From Typha latifolia (Eukaryota; Streptophyta; Magnoliopsida; Poales; Typhaceae), in NCBI GenBank assembly GCA_019914945.1, contig CM034100.1, positions 16,441,096-16,505,095 on the forward strand: 64,000 nt of DNA, in the 5' to 3' direction. Below, piece after piece: positions 42,501-56,500 of this stretch. A program made the translations under genes and the position numbers. How positions within the stretch are numbered: position 1 is the stretch's first letter; each line of letters starts with the position of its first letter. Below the pieces are notes generated by a model. The model was not told the DNA's origin. It worked only from the letters and a program-made list of their open reading frames with translations, and searched no databases.

Positions 42501-45500
42501 TTATTTCCAAATTTTAACGGAACTGTCATGGCTTGCAGAGGCAATCAATCCAGTGATAGGAGACTGTGCAAGAGCAGCAATAACGCCTTCATGTAACTGG
42601 AATGTCATTCTGTGGCTATCAGCCATGTTCCACAGCTCCACAGACTGCAGATAATCAAACAAGGTAAACTAGTATTAGAAAAATAAATAAAACTTCTGGG
42701 GTAAGGTTGCGGCAACAAGCCCGAAAGGTCTATTGAGACTTATCAAAGACATCAGAGCTAAGCTTAAGAGTTCCAGCATCATGGAATGATGAAAATGAAA
42801 TAACATGTATAACCTTGTCACATGATTCCAACACCTTAATATAAAACATTTCATTCACTTATTAAGAAAGTTGAAGAAACACGAGAATATATTGGGAGAT
42901 CCCTTATCCACTCTTTTACCAAAATTGCAAGTAGAAACATTAAAGGACTGGACAAACTGGGCCAAAATCAGTTGCAGATAACCAGCTTTTCATAAGACTA
43001 GTACTAAAAGAAATGAATATCAAGGAAATAGATGTTACCTTAATAGGAGTTGCATTAGAGATGGCAGATATTAAAAAATAGTTTATGATTTTGCCAAAGT
43101 ATAATGTAGAATCCTCTCTATATTATTTTCTCATAAGACTAGTACTAAAAGAAATGAATATCAAGGAAATAGATGGTACATTAATAGGAGTTGCATTAGA
43201 GATGGCAGATTTTAAAAAATAGTATATGATTTTGCCAAAGTATAATGTAGAATCCTCTCTATATTATTTTCAAAAGATAAAGGATATATAAAGCAGCACG
43301 ATGTAAAATAAAGTGAAAATTTCTCCACCAAATAAAGCACAAAAGCTTGCACGCCTTACACAATGAAATATAGAAACAACTTCGTCTATCACACAGGAAT
43401 CATTAGTCAACCTTCAAGTTCACCATTTTCAGATGAGTAACATAGCAATTTATTCAACACTGCTGGATATTGAGCAAAATGTTACCTGATAGCCTCCAAT
43501 AACCAAAAACTTGGGATGTCTTGGATGGAATATGCAAGAATGGAACTGGTTTCCATTAGATCTTAGCTCATGGATGCACTCCCCTGATGACATCGACCAT
43601 ACTTTCACGCAATCCTTACTGACGGATGACACATAATCACCATTTTCATCCCAACAGATAGAGAGTATGTCACTACTATGACCCTACAATTGGAAAAGTA
43701 TATTATAAACAATATAGTACAGACTAAACAAGAATGTTCAAATAATCCGGCACACATACTAGATATTCTTCACATATTTTTCTACAAAATATTACGTAAA
43801 ACTTATTATAGTAAAAGTGAGAACCTTGAAGGAGTGTGTCTTTAGATCTTTCTCAATATCAATAACATTTAATATCTTTTCAGCTGCCGCAGCAAGGAAA
43901 TGTCCAATTCGAGGCTGAAATCTAACTTTTCCTGTGCCTCCCTGTTTCATCTACAATTATATAAAATTCAAAGACTCATGGAGGAAAGAAAGAAACAGAG
44001 GCTTTCGGATCAACCCTAGTAATACGTGATGGTGCACTTTGGCCGACAGTCCAGAAGCGGATCTCTCCATTACCGTCACAGGAGCAAAGAAGTTCTGTCC
44101 TTTTGGGATGAAAATCGAGTGCAGTTACTTGAGAATTATGCCCATGAAAAATCTGTAAAGAACCGCTTCGCTACCAAAATGAAGAAACGACTTTAATAAG
44201 TATATTACAAGAAAAATAGCTGGATGGCAATAAACTTAAACTGACACAATGAGTTAGTAGTGTTGCTAGGCAAATCATCAGAAAAATAAAGGAAAAATAA
44301 ATGTCACTGCAGTAGAATTTAGACCTTGATGGAGACCACAAAGTATGAACAGAAGATTAGCAAAAATATGTCAGATCCATTATGTTGTAATCAATATAAT
44401 GTACCATGTATTTGATCTTGCATTCAAATTTTCTTTTTATTTTTTCTTTCTTTTCTGAACACTGTTTGATTTATCTCAGATTAATATGAATCATATAAAA
44501 AGCAAATCAGAGGGATGTGAAAGACAGATGCACCTCTCAACAGAAGAACCAATACCCAAGTATCTCTAGTGATTTAATAATAACTAAAGGATAAGAGAAA
44601 AGGAAAGCATGCGTACAATTATAAACTGTATGCATACCCCAACTGATCTGCACCTCTATCTCTCCCCAATTATTCATTTATACGTCTTATCAGAACTCTT
44701 TTGAAAAGGCTCACGCTTACTACTTATGATTACTGAAAGGACCTCATATAGCTTGACTTGAGATCTCACTCTCACTTGCTCCCACTAAAGATTTGGCATG
44801 TAACATCTACAAACCAAATAAAGTGTAAAACACTGCACAAGCATTACTCATTCTTTAAAGTATTCCTCACTTGACAGGATAACTAACATAAAGTAGGCCT
44901 CTAAAAGTCCTCAATCAGATTTCCACAAGTGAATTCCATATCCAAATCAGGAGTCAGGAACCCTAATTTCACAAACTAGATACACTTCCTCAAAAATAAA
45001 TACTGGAACATACAAAGGTTTCTCTTACTTTCTATTACCAATCAAGCTAAAAATAGATCAGAAGGTTCTTCATGTATAATGTCACCATAATCAACCAAAA
45101 TATTATCCTATAGGCATGTTTTTGAGCTAACAAACAATATAGATTATCTATGTAGATTTATAAAAAGCACGTACAAACATGAAAACAATGATTAAACTAC
45201 TAGGAAGAAGTAAATTTATAATTTTTATTACTTCAGCTGCATTCCATAGTCGCACAGTTCCATCAGAAGAAGATGTTGCAAGCTGGGTTGAATTCGGCCT
45301 AAAACAGATATCTGTGATGAAGTTCGAGTGTTCTTCACTTTTGCTCTCTGTCTGCAGAGTGTCCACATTCCAGAGAATGACCTATCAATTGTGATGAACA
45401 TAAGGCTCACAGATTATGGAACACATGTTTATGGAAATTAAGCACTACTGACTTAATAGTATGTGCAGTGCACATTCTTACGACTTTTTTGACAGAATGA

Positions 45501-48500
45501 AATAACTATTCCATTGTAAATGGGCAACATATTCTTGAATAAAAATTGCCGGCCATGATAATATCAAAGTAGTTCCTAAAATATTGCCATAACAACGTCA
45601 ATATCCTTAGTAAAATTTACATACTATACCTTCTTTTCATGCCCAGCACTAGCTAGCAACTTCCCATCTGAAGAGAAGTGACAGCAAAGAACTTTGCTGT
45701 TGCTGGTACGAACACAACCAACTTCGTTGAAGGAAAAACCTGGATAGAGAATGGAAATTGTATTGTTACATAAGGTGCAAATACTGATACTAAATGTAGA
45801 TAACAATTACCCTTTAAAGACTCTGAATTGTGCTCAGCTGGGCTTCTCTTCACTGAAGCAAATATATCTCGTGTATCTCCAGCATCATGTGAAAGAAATG
45901 ATTCTACGTTATCATCAAAAGAACCAACGTCCCCAAAATGTTCAAGATCATCCTGTCATTTAAGAGAATCCATTAAGGTTTAATGAAGATGGACTGATGG
46001 AGTGACATAAGCAATGAACACCGCCTCTTCATTTTCGAAGTAACTAGTATCAAGGAACTGCAAGTACCATCTGATTTGAAGATGAAGCAAGTCCACCCAT
46101 TCCATCTGTACCATAAATCATAGAACCCTTTGGCACGATGCTCATGTGCTGCATGTTACTAGCCATTGGAACAGCATCACTAGGGGTATGAGTGGATGGA
46201 GTAGATGGCGGAGAAGGCCCAACAGTATTACCCGTACAATTACTATTTCCAGCTCCAGAAGAAGTAGGCTTCCTTTTTCTAGAATTCTGGAGTGCAAATA
46301 GGTAATTCATCAGATTGAATACAGGAAAAAAAGAGCAGCACAGAGAGATTCTTCTATTGTGGTACCTGTTGCAACTGTTGGTGCTGTTGCAGTTCCTGCG
46401 ATTGTTGATTAGAGGACTGTTGCATCTGGGCCACCTTCAACTAATAATAGTACAAATAAGAGATGCATGGAATTGTTACAATGCCAGTTTCTACTGATAC
46501 AGCCAAAAAGAGGCTCAAATAAATGTTCACCCTCAACCAAATAGAACAATCAGAGTGCTGACCTTCATTAAATATTCAGCTTGGTCAGGTCTGACCTTTG
46601 GTGAACTAGACTGAAGTGGAGAACCAACTGATCCATCATTGCCATTAGGTTGGCCGTCTTTTCCACTCAAACCACCCCTAGGCAAGGTCCTAAATCTTCG
46701 AGGATCCGTTTCACCAAAGTTGGATGAGCTACCAAGGTTTCCCTGTCCTTGCGCTTGAGCTATGAATTGTTGTTGTGGGGACAACAGTTGGAACTGATTC
46801 TGAGAAGATATAAATGGTTTCTGCACACCCAAATTTGGGTGTAATTGGTCGATACCCTACAGAACTCAAATAAACTTCTGAATTCAGTTAATTTTTTATC
46901 TTAGGAGACAAGGGAAAGAAGACTATATATACTACTTACCGTTAGGGGCCAACCTTTCAATGGAAGACCACTGACACCTTGGTTCATTGCTGAAGAAATG
47001 ACGAATGGAAGGAAAAAATAAGCACCACAAAATAAGTACTGCTACCCTCTCTGAATATATTTCATAGTAGAAACTACAACACTGATTCGTGGGACTTTTT
47101 CCTTCTCAACCTGCTATCTTGAGTATACAACTCAGTACAAAAGAACCACGCAAGTCAGGAATTCTACTATATGACCCTATAGTGAATCCTGGGTAATATT
47201 ATACTCATCCAAGCCTTTGCCAACAGTAAGGGACCATTTAGAGCACAGGTCAAAGATGAAAATGCTCCAAAAGAGCTCACAAATTTCTATGATCAGCTAT
47301 CAGTCTGTTGTTAACCCCTCAACGTTGGTGTCAATTTCCTAGGCAAAGCAAAATCAGACAGCAGAGGGACTTGCCACAAAGTTATAAAGTCAGTTGTGGG
47401 TAAAATAGTCTAAGTGTCTAACTTCTAGGTTGCAATTTAGGCTCATTAAACCCAGAACATATCCCACAAGAAAATTCTTCAAACACAGGAATAATCCAGA
47501 CAAGGGTGAAAAATGGCAATTTCTCATTAGGAACATTAAGTGCTGCTACTTACAAAAGTAGCAAGATACCACAAACCTCAAAAAAAATGTTCAGGCACAT
47601 AGTTGTCATTTGATGGAATGTTCCTAATAGCACCTGTTATCAATTCTACCAAAATTTCAAAAGTACTTATGAGAAGATTCTTTTTTCTGTTAAACACAGC
47701 GCTATGAACACATGACATGATTAAATCCGACGGGCTTGTGCACAATAGTTTTTTAGTGTTTTAGTAGTATCAGAAGAAAAGGACAGCCAGATTGATCTCT
47801 TCCTATAGCCAACATATTCAAGAAGATCAAATTGTAATACTAGAACACCGACTCAAGATATTTGCCCTTTTTCCATGATCTAACTACTACTTTGTCCTCC
47901 AATAGTATGTCATATGCTGCATTGTGTAGCCAAATTGAATCTTTAGAAGTTATGTATCACTATGGAACCAGAAAACACTCAGGTCCTCATTGATTAGCAT
48001 AGTAGACATTATTTTCATTCATTCTTCGAGGTGGCTTATGTATGTGGTATAACTCCTAAACCTGGTTAACTAAGCTCATTTCTTAAATTTGAATAAGGTA
48101 GCTTAACCAATTTATGAAAATATGATATTGCTTGTACACTGGTTTAGTGGTGTCATGACTCATGATTACACTTGATGTGATATGAAAAGTAATAAATTTA
48201 AAAGATATGTTATGAAATGACCAATATACTTTTCATATTGGATGGATGAGGAGAGGAGAGTGAGAGAGAAGGATTGAAATAATAGTTGATTGAAGCGATA
48301 TGTTTTCAAGGGTAAAATGGTAATTAAATTTTGTCAATAAATAAAATATCGTATGGAAGATGAGAGGAGAGAAAAGAATGAGTTTAAGTAGGTTGCCTTA
48401 AATTAGTTTTGAGATAAACTGTTGTTTGGATACTAACAAGTTTAATGCTCGCTAAACTAGTTTAAAGTTATGCCTAAACCACATCCAAACAGAGCATAAA

Positions 48501-51233
48501 GGAGTTACTTACCAGAACCACCTAATCCAGGTTTTGCCTGCATAATAGCCTGACCATATAATGAAGAGGGATCCATGGGCAAAGATCTTTGAGGTACACC
48601 CAGTTCACTCTTGATGTCCTGCCAAGGTTGCGCCAAAATGATTTAGCAGCACATTCACCAACACATAATTATTGAGGAACAGATAGTTCAAGTAATTACA
48701 GACTTACAGTTTGCTGATTCCGTGTCTGAATCTGCTGGAGAGCTGACATGTTGACTGAATTGCCCTGGACTAATTGACTGTGCGAACGGAAGAAGAATTA
48801 TAATCTACAGTTCCTATTAGTAAACATCCTAGTGAATAATAGGACTGAAATATTACTTGGGATGATTTGTTGCTGACTTGAGGAAAGCCATCCTACTAGC
48901 GTCAAGGAGTTGAGGAGATGCATCAGAATCCACTGAATTGGGATTCTTCATACGTTCTTCATACATCTTAGCAGCCAGAAGGCTGGCTGCTGATGACCCC
49001 AAAATAGCATCAGAGTTTATGGTATTTATCATGCTATTATGAGCAGGATGATTTGGATCTCTTCTCTGCAATTGCGCTTGTCGTTGCTGCATGAGTTGCA
49101 GTTGTTGCTGCATTTGTAACTGTTGTTGCTGCTCCCTTGCTTTCATCTGTTGTGCCTGCAAGTTTACAAAACAAACATGAGAAAGAGAAAAAAGAATTTT
49201 ATTTATATGTACCAGTATTTATGAACAATAAAATTATAAAGCCCAAAGAGGATAGGCCATTCACTACTCCAACAGTAAAAATATCAGTAAGCTAGACTAG
49301 AGTTTTGATGTATCATTGAGTAAGAATTTTCGTGATAACCATAATAGACTTACTCCCAAAATTACGCAGCAGTAAAACTTTCTATTTGCATGCTCCTTCA
49401 GTATTACTAATATATAACAGCATACACCACTAAATGCAGCCAAGATAATCCCAATCATGATACCTATTTCACAAGTCTCAATCATACTCTCCCTCATCAG
49501 TATCTATTATATGATATTCTAATTTCAGCAGTGTCAGTAATTGTTTTCTTTTTCCTACTCACTTGCATTAGAATTTAAACAATATGGCCAATAGGGTATA
49601 GTGCATGTACTTATAAATATTTGTGCTTGGTATACAAGTTCAATGTTCAATCTTATGCATGGTAAGAATTTTGACACAAACTGGTCCAAACTAGGTTATA
49701 ACTGATAGTTTCCCCCTGATATCGCCAGCTACACATTTGACATTTCAATCCTATTTTTATTTGTTATTTGAATTATTGTTTTTTTGTGCCTAATGCAGGT
49801 TTTGGATGAAACTGCTGAAATGGTCCGAAGTGAATCAGTATGGACTGATTTAATCTTTTAATAGTAGGGGGCTAGAAGCTAAGCACCCACTTATCTAAGC
49901 GTAACTGTAGCCAAACAGCAACAGACAAATTAATGCACTAAAAATTATTTGAACACTGCAGTAATGGCTTAAAAAACCCCTACTATGCACAAAGCTGTGT
50001 AACTGAAAGATCTCTTGAAATTTTTTTTAAAGAAAAGAAAGTGATAAGATGAAGCATCATGACATGAGGCATAGTAGTACTAAAAAGGATACTACACCTC
50101 TAAGTATGTAACAGCAACCTCCGAGTGTTTCTCATCTGCTCTTGCAATGAAGATATCCCAAAAGATAGACCACCATTCAAAGAGGAAGCCTCCAGGAGCA
50201 TCAATTGCTGCATGATAAAGCTAAGGTTAGATAGAAAACTGGAATTATTATATGCACAAACTATGACTAGCATGATAGGGCCTATGGATGTCTAGCTCAT
50301 TAAAAGAAATAAAAATGAAGATAGGAACAAAAAAAAGGAGGAGCTAAGCAATTTAAGAATAAAGTAGTACTGGTTACCTTCTCAAAATTCCAGAATCTGA
50401 TATAGGATCGACCATGTCAACCGGAATAACAAAAAAAAGCAACAACAAATAAAAGAGCTAACACAAGGACAAGAATGTCTTTGACTTTAAAAATCGCACA
50501 TCATGAAGGTGGGCAAAAGGAAAGAGAGCTTAGATGTTCAGTCTTGATTCAACTCAGTAAGACAGTGGTCAATTTATGGACGGATCCTATATTTCTGATT
50601 GGAAAAAATCAACACCTCAGTACTTAAATCTCAATAATAAATGACCAGAACCCCCAACAAAGCTAAATTAGAACATTAACAATTTAAACCGATAGTTGTA
50701 ACTTTTTCAAAATTTAGCAGTGCATAAAGTTTGAAGTGCCGCATCTTTCAACAGCCGATCTCAACCACAAAAGGACTACAGTTTTCAGTAGGAAATCTGA
50801 CAGCCAATCTAGAATTGCTATCAAGAAATCTACAAATTGGACCCAAATAGTTGGGACTAAATGTTTGCTTTGTTCTTGCTTCCTAAAACTTGAAACATGT
50901 ATCGCTTCAATAAAAATATTCAAACATGACTTAAAAATAAACCAGTCCTAACCAGAAGAGAGTAAAAAGAACAAGTAAGATCAGCAGAGAGTAAACAGAA
51001 CGCATACCTACTGGTTCCGTCGCAACTTTGCCTTCGGCCATGAAGGCTTTCGCCGTAGCTTGCAAATTCCGCTTCACCAGATAATCGTGAATATATACAT
51101 CAAGCCTAACAAACCAAGCAGAAAAAAAACGAAACAAATCAACTTAAATCCCAAACAGAACCAGCAGGAAGAAGAATCTCATAGAGTGATCAGATGCTCA
51201 CATCTTGTCTGCTTCCCAATTATTCCGCGCCAT
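42501..51233 (-). CDS. LUH: LEUNIG_HOMOLOG-type transcriptional co-repressor
   Basis: Seventeen coding exons: 51233-51202, 51105-51008, 50207-50098, 49155-48857, 48777-48708, 48618-48513, 46989-46940, 46856-46563, 46434-46366, 46286-46068, 45952-45811, 45739-45630, 45381-45232, 44170-44015, 43950-43825, 43683-43486, 42644-42501. They sum to 2373 nt, 790 aa, close to Arabidopsis LUH. The N-terminus ([20 protein letters not shown]) is the LisH/LUFS domain (about 1-85, with [20 protein letters not shown]). A short Gln-rich stretch follows, then the LUH-diagnostic RRDPNHP and [13 protein letters not shown]. The middle has [14 protein letters not shown]-like and STPSTHTP motifs. From about 497 seven WD40 repeats end ILWN, RLWN, IRFW, VIDI, KVWS, ELWN, KIWK. 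LUH works in the nucleus with SEUSS-type adaptors and histone deacetylases in flower, seed-coat mucilage and wall control. It is LUH rather than LUG because the poly-Gln region is short. Confidence 0.96.
42991..43272. repeat. 141-bp tandem duplication in LUH intron 16
   Basis: Two adjacent copies (42991-43131 and 43132-43272) start CATAAGACTAGTACTAAAAG and end TATATTATTTTC, differing at only a few bases. A recent local duplication within the intron between exons 16 and 17. Confidence 0.9.
48023..48500. mobile_element. Possible MITE in LUH intron 6
   Basis: The right end reads, in reverse complement, ATGCTCTGTTTGGATGTGG and continues TTTAGGCATAACTTTAAACT. The left part has TATGTATGTGGTATAACTCC then TAAACCTGG, which aligns as an imperfect terminal inverted repeat of 40 bp or so. 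No clear target duplication was found, so boundaries are approximate. No coding content. Confidence 0.4.
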
Positions 51234-53505
51234 AATTATACTCTCCAATCCAACACACCAGAGAGCCAAATCTCACGCCTGCGATCGCATCCCTAATTCA
51301 CCATTAAAATTAGATTCGACCGCATGCTGATCAAAGAATCCTTCAAAAACGAAAAGGATCATGTCCTAATCTATCGAAATCGACATCAAGAATCTCCCGC
51401 CCTAATTAGGGTAAAGCAAAAGATCAAGATCAATTTCGATGACAATAACGAAATCGAAATTTAGGACGAGAAAGCGTACCCTTAGCTGTGGTATTCTCCA
51501 ATAATGAATCGATAAAAAAAATCGGCAGTCTTACTACAAGAAAGAAATGAATCCAAACCCTGGATAAAATTTATTCCTAATTTGGAAATTTGGAATTGGG
51601 GAATGGGCAGAAACCAAAGAGGTGCGGATTAGAAATCAAACGGATAGCTGTTTTGAGTTTCTAATTCGCATCCGAAGAGAGTAGTTGGTGACGAAATATT
51701 AAAAATGGTGAGGAAATATAAAAAGTATATTACTGGAGAAGGCTAGCTGGAGATGAGGAAATATAAAAAATGGTGAGGAAATGAGGAAATATAAAAAATG
51801 GTGAGGAAATATAAAAAAGGATAGCTAGTGTTTAGGCTTGGTTGGATTAGGAAGTGATTGAGGTTAATGGATTGGGAGAAGAAAGTTGCAACATTTTTTA
51901 TAAAAATTTTAGAGATAAAAGTTAAAATTTTTTAGAAATCGTCATTTTAACTGCACAATTTATTATATTTAATATCTAAAAATAAATAAATAAATAAATA
52001 AAGTCATCATTTATAGAAAGATAAATGACATGCTTAAAACAAGCAGCTAAGGAGGCTAGACAAACTGAAAGGCCCGCAACTCAAAAGAAATACTAGTATA
52101 ATTTTATTTCAAAAATTTAACGGCAACAACTATTTAGAAAAAAAAAATATGGATGCAATAAAATTATATTATTAACAAAAGTCTAAGCTAACTAAATTGT
52201 TAAGAATTTCTTCAAATTAGTCACATCAACCCGAGCCTTTTCGAGTTTTATTTTATAAATTCTTCGATTGGGCAGGGCCTTAATATAGTAGTGCAGAATC
52301 CATCTATTGTTTACTAGGAATTTACATAAAAAAGGATAACCAAAATTAAATTTAAAGAAATCCATGACAATAAGCAATTTGATAGTTGCAAGGTATATGT
52401 GACCGTCTTCAAAGAAATTTTTTTCTGCTTCGAAACATCCCAGGTAGATGATCTATCCCACCAATCCGCCGACTTAACCCCTCCGTTGCTAAGAGTACGG
52501 GTGAAAATAGATTGGATACGGGTCAAAATATTTCACCCGGTTCAAATTAAAATACGAATAACGATAGTAGTTTATTAAAATATCTACATTTGGCTCCGAA
52601 TACATGTATATTATATTTGTTCGAATACAAATTTAGATATCGGATATTCGTTTACTCGTATACTATACAATATTAACAAACATCCTACCGACCTTGAGAC
52701 CCATTAACATAAAACCCTCACCACCTAGTTATCCTAACTTATGAGTTCTCAAATCTCATTCTCAATCCCACAAGCCGCTTCACTCTTAAAGACTCAAACC
52801 TATGGGTAAAAATGGATCCTATTATGCGTGTAGTATCTGATTTAAATGTGGATAGTGAACTCAATTAACATCTCAACACACTAGAATTAGCTTTGAAGAT
52901 TTTATATTAAGTAGATTTAAAGATATTTTTCACGAAATGTTCCAAAATAGTCGGAGGGAAACATTTTTGGCAGCACTTAAAAGTGGGACAGGGGAAAAAG
53001 AAACAAAATAGAGGATAAGAAAAATACAAGTCTTATGAACTAAAGTGTAAGTTTGAAGTATTAAAATAACAATTAAAATAGGCTATCTTAGAAAGAGGAG
53101 AGTTATATAAAAATTACATCCGATTAGCTGATTAGACATGCTGATATTTTATAACTATATAAAATTATATCTTTTTCTCTTTCCTCCAGCTAAGTTGAGC
53201 CCGAGCTTTAGCCTAGCAAGTCCACTCATACTTCTGTAAAATAAAAAATAAATATATTTTTGATGCAAATTAAGAGTAACGCTAAAATTATGTGGACATG
53301 CAAATTAAATGGGGGTAAATTATAAATTGCCCCATCAAATTATAAATGGATTTAGTAACTACTTACTAAAAGCTTTTATATCTATCATTTTGCCACATGT
53401 TACCTAATAAAATAACAGAAAAACGAAGCATTATATAGGGATTAAATAGCCTAGCTCTCTCATTATAAAGTATAATCCTTGCCTTCGTCTCTTCCTCTCG
53501 AAAAG
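51234..53505. other. Divergent intergenic region LUH / PRT1
   Basis: LUH leader up to about 51600, AT-rich intergenic DNA, then the PRT1 promoter with a CATTATAAAGTA box at about 53460-53471, some 40 bp upstream of the ATG. Short direct repeats of GGTGAGGAAATATAAAAAA lie at about 51702-51827. No gene seen between. Confidence 0.5.
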
Positions 53506-56500
53506 ATGGCCGAGAATAATAACGCAGCACCGCCTCTGATGGATTCTTCTTCTTCCTCGGCGAAGTCGGTGCCCGATGGACCAGTCGTCGACGACTTATC
53601 CGAATCGGCGTTCCAGTGTTGCGTTTGCCTGTGAGTTTCCCTCATCCTCCTCCACAATCCCTAAAGGCCGGAGCTTCGCGTTTCTCCTTTATCTTCTTAT
53701 TCTCAAATTACCTTATTTTTGTTGGAATTACCTTATCTTCTTATCCTTTATCTTCCTTTATCTTCTTATTCTCCAGTATAGGATTTTTCTGATTTTGATT
53801 TTACCAAGAACCTGGATACGTGTTGGGATCGTTTGCATTGTTGGTGATAAGTTATTTAGGGTCAGATCTTTTATTTATATCTGGTTAGATGGTGTAAATT
53901 TGATACCTTGGCATTATCCAGGACTTTTTGTTAGAAATAACAAGAATTTTAGATAACTTTCATGGGTTGGCTGAAGTTGGCAGGATTTCTCCGGTTCCAA
54001 TCAAATATGAATCATGGTATCTGCAAAAGAAATTTGACGTAAGGCGAGAAAGGGAAGTGCCTATTAAAAAGAAAATAATTTGTGATCTCATTTCAGATTT
54101 CCAAGAAAGATAGCTCACGATTTGTTAAAGAAGTCAAGTGAACTCAACTTCTGTAGAAAACAATGAATTTGTCATTGTAACAATGTGATTCCTTTATGAC
54201 TCAGTTGTTCAGTGAGTTAGAATTGAATTTGCAATTGCAATCGATTCTCTGGAAGAGCTAACAAGCCATAAGGGAGTCATTTGAGGGATGTGAGATGTCA
54301 TGTCTAAGTATTGGTGGTCTCTTGAACTGCTTTATGGCTAATTTATTTTCCCTTTGATTTTGTAGGGATCTCCTTTACAAACCAATTGTTCTTGGTAAGA
54401 GTTCATCACTTAAATTCAGAACTGCAATCATTAGGCATCATAATGTGTCTTTTTTTCCCCACTGCAGCATGTGGCCATATTTCTTGCTTTTGGTGTGTAC
54501 ACCATGCCATGCATGGTCTGCGTGCTTCACACTGTCCTACATGTAGACAGCCATATAATCATTTTCCTGGCATCTGTCTATTACTCCACGATTTGCTTCT
54601 AAAGCTTGAACCTGCAGCTTACAAAAGAAGGGAACAAGAAGTGCTAGGTGAGCTCCTGACCTCTAGATACCAAGTACCTAAAGTACTGGATATTATTGGT
54701 TTTATATTCCTCCACATTATGCTATCAAATATCTGATGTAGATATTAACACCAGTCAGATATCCAAGTAATTCATTAATACTTGTAGGATGATGTTCTGA
54801 TCAAGGTAGAGCTTTTTGTGAAATTGAGCCCTCTAGTACTCTTAAGATCTTATTTGTACAGTGCATCTAGTGTTTTCTTATCGATCTATCTTGGTTGCCT
54901 CTGGCATCTCAGGATCAAGATAGAGTCTGCATAAAAGAACTTCCTATTCTCTAGATTATAGTCCAAAACCGGAAGTAGGGATGCTGGAATTTTGAACTTT
55001 CAATTTAAAAAACTTGCGTTGAAGTGGAAAACAGATATGTGAAAACATTGTCTATTTTATTTAAGTCAACTATAGGACATCTCTTGGTTGATATTTGCAA
55101 TCAGGTTGTCTCATCCTGTTTAGCTGATTGGCCAACAAAGCTATTCAACTCAATATTCTCAACATTATTCTGAGGAACAATAAGAAAGCACAGAGCCTGA
55201 TCAGAGCTTTGTATATGCTGATGCTTATGTAGTGCTAATGATACAAGGATGGATGCATGCAGAGATAACAATTCCTCATCTTTTTTTTTTTTTTTTAAGT
55301 ATAAATATTCTCAAATATTCTTTGGTTGCTGGGAACAAAGAAAACAGTGAAACACTCATATTCAGCAGTCTTCTTATGTTGCGAGATACTTTCAAATTTG
55401 TAAGTTACACACGCATGGAAGCAAGCTTTCAAATTAATTTTATATGGATTCACCTAGGCTATAGAATTTCCTTTTTACTGTTTTCGTTGTTTTCTTAATT
55501 CTGGTTTAAATTTTGGATATTAGTATTGAACAAAATACAAAATACAAAAGTAAATATAGAGGAGGAAGAAAAGTAGAATAATAAAAGAGGAGTTATTACA
55601 TATTAATTTGAATCATATCTTGTTGTTTAAGTTCTTTGCCTCTGGTTTCATACCTTAAGCCTCTGTTCATTTGTGGAATAAGAATATGCTTATTTTGATA
55701 TAAGCCTTTTTATACTAGTATAATAAGTAAACAGTCACTTAGATCATACTAGTATAAGTGTATAACAATACCTACTTTTCTCTCCTCTCAACTTTTATTT
55801 AATATTTTTATATTTACCAATTACTATTTTATCCGTAAAATGGATCTCTCAATTTCAGTCCAATTGTCGTCTTTCTTGTACAAGAGTCTTCGGGGAGGTT
55901 TCAGGAAATAGCAAGGATTGAAGAATATTCATTTCAATAACTATCTCTTTCCTCTTTTTTCTCTCTTTTCTTTATCCATTCATTATAAAAAAATATTTTA
56001 GTCATTTGTCAGACTATTATTTTAATTTTATATCACATCAAGTATAATTATTACACACTATACTAGTATACAACTAAACATTGGAACAGCTTATACCGGT
56101 ATAAATTTTTTTTATGCAAGCATAAAAAAATCGAATAGCTATGTTAGTATTGGCCTTATTCCAGTAGTGAAAGAGTTCTAAGTTCCGAGACGAGGACAGA
56201 ATTCTTGTGAGTTTAACACTCTTTTTTCTAAACCTTATTGAGAAGTAGAACTGGAATTCCCTTATTGTACCTTTGTTCTATCAATGGACTATTTGAATTT
56301 ACATCTAATGTGACTCTGTGGTCATTTGTGACATCCTACTAAGTATAGAGGGCTAAATCATTAATATAAGAGATAGTCAATTGCAAGGTAATTGGAAGAA
56401 AAGCACATAGTGGATCTAAAGATAGGTGCAAGTTACTTTAGTGGTAGGTTTGATAGTAATTGAATATTATGAAAATAGACTGGTTGCAAGTGCTGAAAGA

